Program-made: the position numbers and the translations under genes
The notes under the pieces: generated by a model
What the model saw: only the letters and a program-made list of their open reading frames with translations
What the model was told of the DNA's origin: nothing
The model's database searches: none
Shown here: piece by piece, positions 15,344 to 23,345 of the stretch
How the letters are laid out: the number at the start of each line of letters is the position of its first letter
Numbering within the stretch: position 1 is the first letter of the stretch
Source of the DNA: RHKX01 sp963823565
Lineage (GTDB): Bacteria; Actinomycetota; Thermoleophilia; Solirubrobacterales; 70-9
Direction of reading: 5' to 3'
DNA: 64,000 nt
Assembly (NCBI GenBank): GCA_963823565.1
Contig: CAWGLR010000003.1
Location: 806,001-870,000 of the forward strand

Positions 15344-16839
15344 CCCGGAACCGCTACCTCTACCTGCTCGTCTTCGTCGTCGGGACGGGCTCGCTCGGCG
15401 CCGAGATCGCCGTCGCACGCCTGATGGCCCCGTTCTTCGGCGCCTCGACGATCGTCTGGGCCAACACGATCGGCGTCGTCCTCGTCGCGCTCTCGGTCGG
15501 CTACTGGTTCGGCGGCCGGCTGGCCGACCGCAGCCCGACGGTCACCGGGCTCGCGAGGATGGTGCTCGCCGCCGCGGTGCTGCTGGCGATCGTCCCGTTC
15601 GTCGCGCAGCCGTTCCTCGACGTCTCCGTCGACGCCCTCGACTCGATCTCCGCCGGCGCCTTCGTCGGCTCGCTCGTCGCCGTCCTCGGCGCTGGTCGCG
15701 GTGCCGGTGATGCTGCTCGGCGCGGCCTCGCCCTACGCGCTGCGGCTCGCCGTCCCCGACGTCGAGCACACCGGCCGGATCGCCGGCCGCCTCTACGCGA
15801 TCTCGACCGACCGGCTCGCTCGTCGGGACGATGGCCTCCTCGCTGCTGCTGATCCCGTTCGTCGGCACGCAGCGGACCTTCCTGATCTTCGCGCTGCTGA
15901 TCGCGCTGGTCGCCGTCGCCGGGCTCGGGCCCCGGTTCGTGCCGGCGCCCGCCCTGCTCGCGCTGGCGCTCGGCGCTCCCGGTCGGGATCGTCAAGGCGT
16001 CCGAGGAGGGCGAGGTGATCTACGAGGCGGAGACCGAGACCCAGTACGCGCAGGTGATCGAGTACGACGACGGCGAGCGCGTCCTCGAGCTCAACGAGGG
16101 CCAGGCGATCCACTCGCTGATCAAGCCCGGCACGTACCTGACCGGGCGCTACTGGGACGGGCTGATCGTGTTCCCGTTCGCCGCCCTCGACCGGCCTCCC
16201 GAGCGCGTCGCCATCCTCGGCAACGCCGCCGGCACCGCGGCGCGGATATACGGGCACTACTTCCCCCGGACCCGCGTCGACGGGGTCGAGATCGACGGCG
16301 AGCTGACCGAGATCGGACGCGAGTACTTCGACCTCGGCGGGCCGAACCTCCACACCCACACCGCCGACGCCCGACCGTGGCTGCGCCAGTCGGAGGGCGA
16401 CTACGACGTGATCGTCGTCGATGCCTACCGCCAGCCCTACATCCCCTTCTACCTGGCGACCCGCGAGTTCTTCGAGCTCGTGCGCGATCGCCTCGCGCCC
16501 GGCGGGGTCGTCGTCGTCAACGTCGGCCATCCGGAGGGGAGCGACGACCTCGAGCAGGCGATCGGCGCGACGATGGCGGAGGTCTTCCCGACGGTCCTCC
16601 GCGATCCGATCGAGGACGCGAACACGTTGATGCTCGGCACGAGCGGCGACGCGTCGATGGAGCGGGAGCTGGCGACCGTCGGGACGCTCCCGGAGGACCT
16701 GCGCAACCTCGCGATCGCAGAGGCCCAGCGGCTCGGCCCGCCCCTCCCGGGCGGCGACGTCTGGACCGACGACCTGGCGCCGGTCGAGTGGATGATCGAC
16801 AAGTCGATCATCGGCTACGCCCAGGACAACGGGGGCTGA
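15340..16839 (+). pseudogene. Spermidine-synthase-like membrane protein with three frameshifts
   Basis: The start is ATG 15340, overlapping the ctaG stop. The N-half is a multi-helix membrane domain ('GTGSLGAEIAVARLMAPFFG', 'VVLVALSVGYWFGGRLADR', later 'MLLGAASPYALRLAV'). The C-half (from about 16015) is a spermidine/spermine-synthase-like Rossmann domain ('AILGNAAGTAARIYGHYFP', 'VDGVEIDGELTEIG', 'YDVIVVDAYRQPYIPFYLATREFF'). Frame changes occur at about 15690, 15807 and 15970, each equivalent to one extra base; restored, the product is about 498 residues and fully family-like. This is the fused fastidious-substrate type, and aminopropyl transfer is not certain. The indels may be sequence errors. 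A 20-bp tandem duplication covers the stop. Confidence 0.75.
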
Positions 16840-16862
16840 GCGAGGACAACGGGGGCTGAGCG
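16823..16862 (+). repeat. 20-bp perfect tandem duplication
   Basis: AGGACAACGGGGGCTGAGCG occurs at 16823-16842 and again at 16843-16862. The first copy contains the last codons (DNGG) and stop of the spermidine-synthase-like gene; the second is outside the frame and lies ahead of corA. Confidence 0.95.
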
Positions 16863-16889
16863 CGAACACGAGTTGCGGGGTCCAAGCCC

Positions 16890-17879
16890 GTGATCGTCGA
16901 CTGCGCGCATTACATCGGCGGCTCGCGCTGCCACGCCGGCTCCCTCGAAATCGAGGACGCGGCCAGGCGGGCGAAGGAGGAGACCGGGTACGTGTGGCTC
17001 GGGCTGCGCGATCCCAGCGAGGCGGAGCTCGATCGCGTCGGCAAGGCGTTCGCGCTGCCTGAGCTGGCACTCGAGGACGCGCACGAGGCGCACCACCAGA
17101 GGCCGAAGGTCGAGGACTACCGCGGCTCCTTCTTCGTCGTGCTGAAGACGGCCCGCTACGACGACGAGCGCGAGGAGGTCGAGTTCGGGGAGATCAACAT
17201 CTTCCTGAGCGCCAACTACGCGATCACCGTCCGCCACGGCCTCGCCAGCGGGCTGGGAGGGGCGCGCGAGCGCCTCGAGGACCGCCCCGACCTCGTCGAT
17301 CGCGGCCCCGCCGCGGTGGCGTGGGCGGTGCTCGATCAGGTCGTCGACGACTACGAGCCGGTTGCGGCCGGGCTCGACAACGACATCACCGAGGTCGAGG
17401 ATCAGGTCTTCAACCAGCAGCCCGACCCGACCGCGCACGACCCGACGCAGCGGGTCTACTTCCTCAAACGCGAGGTGATCGAGTTCCATCGCGCGGTCGA
17501 GCCGCTGATCACGGCGCTGGAGTCGGTCGAGAAGGGGACGATCATCGAGCTCGACCCGAAGCTGAGCCGCTTCTTCCGCGACGTCGCCGATCACGCCCGG
17601 CGCCTCAACGAGCAGCTGCACGATCAGCGCGACCTGCTCGAGGGCATCCTCCAGGCCAACCTGGCGCTGGTGACCCTGCGGCAGAACGAGGTCGTCAGGG
17701 CGATCTCCGCGTGGGCGGCGATCATCGCCGTGCCGACGTTCATCGCGAGCATCTACGGGATGAACTTCGACACGATGCCGGAGCTCCACTGGGAGTTCGG
17801 CTATCCGCTGGCGGTGGCGATGATGCTGCTCGCCGTCTTCCTGCTGCACCGCTTCTTCAAGCGGATCGGCTGGCTCTGA
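16890..17879 (+). CDS. corA: CorA-family magnesium/cobalt transporter
   Basis: 329 residues, GTG start. The large N-terminal cytoplasmic domain ('VWLGLRDPSEAELDRVGKAF', 'HHQRPKVEDY', 'FVVLKTARYD') leads into a long helix and two C-terminal membrane segments. The pore signature Y-G-M-N is at about residues 289-292 ('IASIYGMNFDTMPEL'), and a positive tail 'HRFFKRIGWL' follows the last helix. As a pentamer it passes Mg2+ (or Co2+/Ni2+) down its electrochemical gradient. It follows the spermidine-synthase-like gene by 50 bp and is convergent with the aldo/keto reductase. Confidence 0.94.
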   Translation: MIVDCAHYIGGSRCHAGSLEIEDAARRAKEETGYVWLGLRDPSEAELDRVGKAFALPELALEDAHEAHHQRPKVEDYRGSFFVVLKTARYDDEREEVEFGEINIFLSANYAITVRHGLASGLGGARERLEDRPDLVDRGPAAVAWAVLDQVVDDYEPVAAGLDNDITEVEDQVFNQQPDPTAHDPTQRVYFLKREVIEFHRAVEPLITALESVEKGTIIELDPKLSRFFRDVADHARRLNEQLHDQRDLLEGILQANLALVTLRQNEVVRAISAWAAIIAVPTFIASIYGMNFDTMPELHWEFGYPLAVAMMLLAVFLLHRFFKRIGWL

Positions 17880-17969
17880 GGCGCTCCCGCGCCGCGGTCG
17901 CGAGGGCCGCGGCGATCTCCATCGCGAGGGCGACGACGCGGCCGGCGGGCCCGGAGACGCACCTGGCGA

Positions 17970-17986
17970 GCGCGCCGTCGGCGCGC
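17970..17986. terminator. GC palindrome between convergent genes
   Basis: GCGCGCCG-T-CGGCGCGC is a perfect 17-bp palindrome immediately before the aldo/keto reductase stop and 90 bp after the corA stop. A bidirectional termination role is plausible; there is no U-run. The rest of the ~110-bp gap shows nothing else. Confidence 0.4.
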
Positions 17987-17987
17987 C

Positions 17988-19118
17988 TCACGCCGGCAGC
18001 TTGACGAGGTCGCGCTCGGGGTCGACGCCCCAGCGCCGGCCGGCGTCCTCGAGCTCGGGCGAGAGTCCCCAGCGGTCGGGCTTCGGGTCGCCCTCGTGCT
18101 CGGGGCTCGCGCCCTTGAGGTCCATCGAGCCGAAGTTGTCCCCGACGCGCCGGATCTCGGCGACCTCCTCGGCGCTGAGCGCGACGTCGGGGAGCGACGC
18201 GAGCTCGGCTCGCTTCTCCTCGATCGGGCGGGCGGCCTCGCCCGGTTCCTGGATCAGGGTCGGGACGACGCAGCGGACGGCCGGCCGGGCCAGGTTCCAC
18301 GCGCAGGCGAGCTGCATGGTCGTCAGGCCGTGGCGCTCGGCGATCGGGCGGATCCGCTCCAGCCGTTCGCGGCCGGCGGCGACCCAGCCGTCGGGCCGGA
18401 AGCGGCGATGGTCGCGCGGCGGCAGGTCGTCGGGGTCGGGGACGTCGCCCCAGAACAGCCCGCCGTAGTCGGCGACGCGGGTGATCACGTCGATGCCGTG
18501 CTCGACGGCGCTGTCGAGGACCAGCTCGCCGGGCCAGGGCTCGAAGGGATTGAGGATGATCATCGCCCAGTCGATTCGCTCGCCGAAGCGGTCGAAGCAG
18601 TGGAGGAGGTCGAGGGTGAAGCCGTTGGCGGGGCCGGGGGCGACGCCGATCGCCTCGGTGAGGCCCTCGTCGCGGAGCGCGGCGAGCGCGTCCCAGACCT
18701 CCTCGGAGGTGTAGCCGGTGCGATCGGGGTTGTGGAGCAGCAGCAGGTCGAGGCGATCGGTCCCGAGGCGCTCGAGGCTGCGCTCGGTCGCCATCCGCAG
18801 GTAGTCGCCGTACTCGCCGGGGCCGCGCAGGGACGGGTCGGTGAAGCGGGGGAAGCCCTTGGGCCCGTCGCGCTCGCCCTCGTAGAAGTCGTGGCCGACG
18901 GCGCCGGCGAGACAGAAGGACTCGCGCGGGACCCCGGCGACGGCGCGGCCGAGCATCTCGTCGGCACCGCCCTGGCCGTAGGTGTCGGCGGTGATCACGG
19001 TGTCGATCCCGGCGCCGGGCCGCAGCACCGACTCGAGCCGCTCGGCGTCCACCTTCTCGCCGAAGCCCATGTACTGCCCGCCGCTCCAGGTGCCGATCGC
19101 GACTCGTCCGGGTCTCAT
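17988..19118 (-). CDS. Aldo/keto reductase
   Basis: 376 residues from ATG at 19118, chosen because translation begins 'MRPGRVAIGTWSGGQYMGFG' and a -10-like TACCGT lies 7 nt upstream. The (beta/alpha)8 reductase features are there: 'DTVITADTYGQGGADEMLGRAVAGVPRESF' with the catalytic Asp/Tyr region, 'ERLGTDRLDLLLLHNPD' with the substrate-strand His, and 'GLTEAIGVAPGPANGF'. The C-terminal third ('GLTTMQLACAWNLARPAVRCVVPTL') holds the NADP(H)-binding part. The enzyme reduces aldehydes or ketones; the substrate is unknown. It is divergent from tig, with a 37-bp shared promoter region. Confidence 0.88.
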   Translation of the reverse strand: MRPGRVAIGTWSGGQYMGFGEKVDAERLESVLRPGAGIDTVITADTYGQGGADEMLGRAVAGVPRESFCLAGAVGHDFYEGERDGPKGFPRFTDPSLRGPGEYGDYLRMATERSLERLGTDRLDLLLLHNPDRTGYTSEEVWDALAALRDEGLTEAIGVAPGPANGFTLDLLHCFDRFGERIDWAMIILNPFEPWPGELVLDSAVEHGIDVITRVADYGGLFWGDVPDPDDLPPRDHRRFRPDGWVAAGRERLERIRPIAERHGLTTMQLACAWNLARPAVRCVVPTLIQEPGEAARPIEEKRAELASLPDVALSAEEVAEIRRVGDNFGSMDLKGASPEHEGDPKPDRWGLSPELEDAGRRWGVDPERDLVKLPA

Positions 19119-19125
19119 GCCCCCA

Positions 19126-19145
19126 ACGGTAGTAACCCCTAAGGT
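19126..19145. promoter_or_regulatory. Divergent promoter of aldo/keto reductase and tig
   Basis: Minus strand: TACCGT (19131-19126) ends 7 nt before the reductase ATG. Plus strand: TAAGGT (19140-19145) ends 10 nt before the tig ATG. Both genes appear leaderless. Confidence 0.5.
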
Positions 19146-19155
19146 TCCGCGCCCG

Positions 19156-20538
19156 ATGGACCTGAGCACCGAAGTCACCGAGCTCGACGACTCGCGAGTG
19201 AAGATCGCGGCCACAGTGCCGTCCGCGGAGGTCGAGCGCCAGCTCGAGCACGCCGCCGGCCACTACGCGAGGGAGATGCGCTTTCCCGGGTTCCGCAAGG
19301 GCAAGGTCCCGCCGAAGCTGGTCCTCCAGCGGCTCGGCCGCGAGGCGGTCATGGAGGAGGCGCTGCGCGAGGGGCTCCCCGAGTGGTACGAGCGGGCGTT
19401 GCTGGAATCGAAGGTGACTCCGGTCGGCGACCCGAAGCTCGACATGCCCGAGCCCCCCGCCGAGGGCGAGCCGCTCGAGTTCACGATCGAGGTCGGCGTG
19501 CGGCCGAAGGCGAAGCTCGGCGAGTACAAGGGCCTCGAGGTCGGCAAGCCCGCCCCCGACGTGCCGCCCGAGGAGATCGATCGCGAGGTCGAGCGGACGC
19601 GCGAGAGCCTCGCCGGGCTCGAGGCGGTCGAGCGCGCCGCCGCCGACGGCGACTTCCTGCTGATCGACTTCGCCGGCGAGGTCGACGGCGAGGCCTTCGA
19701 GGGCGGGACCGCCAGGGACTACCTGCTCGAGCTCGGCTCCGATCAGCTCATCGACGGCTTCAACGAGGCGCTGTCCGGCGCCGGGGCGGGGGAGGAGCGC
19801 AGGGTCGAGGTGACCTTCCCCGAGGAGTACGGGGCTGAGGACCTCGCCGGCAAGGACGCCGTCTTCACCGTCCAGGTCAAGGAGGTCCGCGAGAAGCGCC
19901 TCCCCGACCTCGACGACGACTTCGCCGCCGACAACTCCGACTTCGACACCCTCGAGGAGCTTCGCGCCGACATCGAGCACCGGCTCGAGCACGCGGCCGA
20001 GCACCGCGCCGACCACGCCTTCCGCGACGCCGCGCTCGAGGCCGCCGTCGAGAACGCCGAGGTCGAGATCCCCGAGGACATCGTCCAGGCGCGGGCGACC
20101 GAGATCTGGGAGCGCGTGGAGCGCTCCCTCTCCCAGCGGGGCATGGACCCCGAGACCTACCTGAAGATCCAGGACAAGACCCGCGAGGACGCGATCGCGG
20201 ACGCCCGCGACGACGCCGAGGCCGGGCTGCGCCGCGAGGCGGTCCTCGAGGCGATCGCCGAGGCCGAGGACATCGAGGTCACCGAGGAGGAGCTGCTCGA
20301 GGCCCTGCGGCCTCCCGCCGGCCAGAAGGGCAAGCCGGAGAAGCTGCTCAAGCGCATCCGCGCCGAGGGCCGCGACGGTCTGCTGATCGAGGAGATCCGC
20401 ATGCGCAAGGCCGCCGACCTCGTCGTCGACGAGGCCAAGCCGATCGAGATGGACCGCGCCGAGGCCAGGGAGAAGCTCTGGACGCCGGAGAGCGAGTCGG
20501 CCGGCAGCGGCGGCCAGCTCTGGACGCCGGGCTCCTGA
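19156..20538 (+). CDS. tig: Trigger factor
   Basis: 460 residues, ATG 19156. Residues 1-110 form the ribosome-binding domain with the signature 'MRFPGFRKGKVPPKLVLQRLG'. The peptidyl-prolyl isomerase (FKBP-like) domain follows at about 150-240 ('DGDFLLIDFAGEVDGEAFEGG', 'LIDGFNEALSG'). The C-terminal chaperone domain is a long acidic helical region to residue 430, with a short tail containing two 'LWTP' repeats. It docks at the ribosomal exit tunnel and helps nascent chains fold. Its position just before clpP-clpX matches the common tig-clpP-clpX order, here with one small secreted gene inserted on the opposite strand. Confidence 0.95.
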   Translation: MDLSTEVTELDDSRVKIAATVPSAEVERQLEHAAGHYAREMRFPGFRKGKVPPKLVLQRLGREAVMEEALREGLPEWYERALLESKVTPVGDPKLDMPEPPAEGEPLEFTIEVGVRPKAKLGEYKGLEVGKPAPDVPPEEIDREVERTRESLAGLEAVERAAADGDFLLIDFAGEVDGEAFEGGTARDYLLELGSDQLIDGFNEALSGAGAGEERRVEVTFPEEYGAEDLAGKDAVFTVQVKEVREKRLPDLDDDFAADNSDFDTLEELRADIEHRLEHAAEHRADHAFRDAALEAAVENAEVEIPEDIVQARATEIWERVERSLSQRGMDPETYLKIQDKTREDAIADARDDAEAGLRREAVLEAIAEAEDIEVTEEELLEALRPPAGQKGKPEKLLKRIRAEGRDGLLIEEIRMRKAADLVVDEAKPIEMDRAEAREKLWTPESESAGSGGQLWTPGS

Positions 20539-20542
20539 GCGC

Positions 20543-20965
20543 CTAAGCCGAAGTCTTCCAGCGCTGCTTGGGGACCCGGCACGTCTTCTTGCCGGACTTG
20601 AACTCGTTGGTCCAGAGGACGCCCTTCGTCTTCCGGCCGCCGTCCTTGACCTTGCCGCCGATGTGGAGGACGCCGCCCTCGTCGTCGGCGAGTCGCGCCC
20701 TGAACGTGCCGTCGCCGGCGACCTTGATCGGGGTGACGGCCCGGAGCGTGATCCGCACCCGGTCCTCGCCGCAGCGAGCCTGGACGTTGAGGGCGCGGAA
20801 GCCGGCGATCTTCGCCGGCTCGCCGCCCTCGACGCCGACGCGCAGCTTGACGACCGCGACCCCGTCCCCCTTGATCGACCCGGTCTGCGGGAAGTTCTTG
20901 GCGAGCGCGCTCGCCGGCGCCAGCAGCGCCGCCGCGGCGGCGGCGAGGATCGCGATCTTCTTCAT
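20543..20965 (-). CDS. Small secreted protein, function unknown
   Basis: 140 residues from ATG at 20965. A clear signal peptide ('MKKIAILAAAAAALLAPASALA') precedes a mature domain of about 118 residues rich in beta-strand patterns: 'GSIKGDGVAVVKLRVGVEGG', 'KIAGFRALNVQARC', 'VRITLRAVTPIKVAGDGTFRARL' and 'LHIGGKVKDGGRKTKGVL'. It has two Cys (in 'ARCGED' and 'KKTCRVP') that could form a disulphide. I do not recognise a named family. It sits on the minus strand between tig and clpP, interrupting that conserved order. Confidence 0.75.
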   Translation of the reverse strand: MKKIAILAAAAAALLAPASALAKNFPQTGSIKGDGVAVVKLRVGVEGGEPAKIAGFRALNVQARCGEDRVRITLRAVTPIKVAGDGTFRARLADDEGGVLHIGGKVKDGGRKTKGVLWTNEFKSGKKTCRVPKQRWKTSA

Positions 20966-21028
20966 CTGGCTGGTTGCTCCCTGTGCATCTGAACTCAGTG
21001 AACGGTTCCGGGACTCGAAAGTAGCGGT

Positions 21029-21073
21029 GCCGGGTCCCGGCCGCGAAGGTACGCCGGTCGGGGTCGTTACACT
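21029..21073 (+). promoter_or_regulatory. clpP promoter with palindrome over the -35 area
   Basis: TACACT (21068-21073) ends 9 nt before the clpP ATG, suggesting a leaderless transcript. GCCGGG-T-CCCGGC, a perfect 13-bp palindrome (21029-21041), lies where a -35 region or regulator site would be. Confidence 0.5.
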
Positions 21074-21082
21074 GCCGCGCCC

Positions 21083-21667
<585 letters not shown>

Positions 21668-21811
21668 CGCGGGCCGGGAGACGCCAGCTCGGCGTAATCG
21701 GTCGGCTTACGGCCGGAGGCCGCTGCGCCTCCCTCTTCCTTGATCTGACGCCTCCCGACTCCGCCTCAGCTCCTGCGGTGGTGTCCGGCTTCGCGAAGGA
21801 TGCAATTCCCT

Positions 21812-21836
21812 GTCCCTTGAAGGGACCGGGGTCCCC
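21812..21836 (+). promoter_or_regulatory. Overlapping alternative hairpins in the clpP-clpX gap
   Basis: GTCCCTT-G-AAGGGAC (21812-21826) is a perfect dyad. GGGACC-GG-GGTCCC (21822-21835) is another, sharing GGGAC with the first, so the two RNA hairpins exclude each other; the DNA dyads may alternatively bind a regulator. The rest of the 263-bp gap (21668-21930) holds no gene that I can see. Confidence 0.45.
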
Positions 21837-21930
21837 GGCGAGTAATTGAGGTGCAGGCCCGCCGCGACGGTTTCCGTAACCTTCGCCGTACGGGCCGGAT
21901 CCGTCCCCCCGAGGCGAAGGGAAAGAAGCC

Positions 21931-23223
<1,293 letters not shown>

Positions 23224-23245
23224 GGCGCGACTTGCGACCGTGAAT

Positions 23246-23280
23246 GGGATGAACGTTGCGATATGCGCAACGTTCATCCC
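23246..23280. repeat. 35-bp palindrome, solo copy (15-5-15)
   Basis: Left arm GGGATGAACGTTGCG (23246-23260), loop ATATG, right arm CGCAACGTTCATCCC (23266-23280). The arms are perfect. The same left arm and loop recur at 37792-37811. It lies between clpX and valS, where it could also act as a terminator for clpX. Confidence 0.93.
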
Positions 23281-23334
23281 GCTCAGCTCGACGCCGACCT
23301 CCGCGCCATCTTGGGCCTGACCCGCCGCCAATAA
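23263..23334 (+). pseudogene. 23-codon remnant starting in the palindrome loop
   Basis: ATG at 23263 lies in the palindrome loop and opens a 23-codon frame (MRNVHPAQLDADLRAILGL, then TRRQ and TAA). The first six residues are set by the palindrome; after that LD..L.A.L.GL parallels the start of the DUF559 protein at 37809 (MRNVRP..ALDRLIARLAGL). I read it as the stump of a lost DUF559 gene, or else a leader peptide. Its TAA is part of the -10 box of valS. Confidence 0.5.
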
Positions 23335-23337
23335 CAT
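23332..23337 (+). promoter_or_regulatory. -10 box for valS
   Basis: TAACAT ends 8 nt before the valS ATG at 23346, with no ribosome site in between. Confidence 0.5.
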
Positions 23338-23345
23338 CGGCGGCC

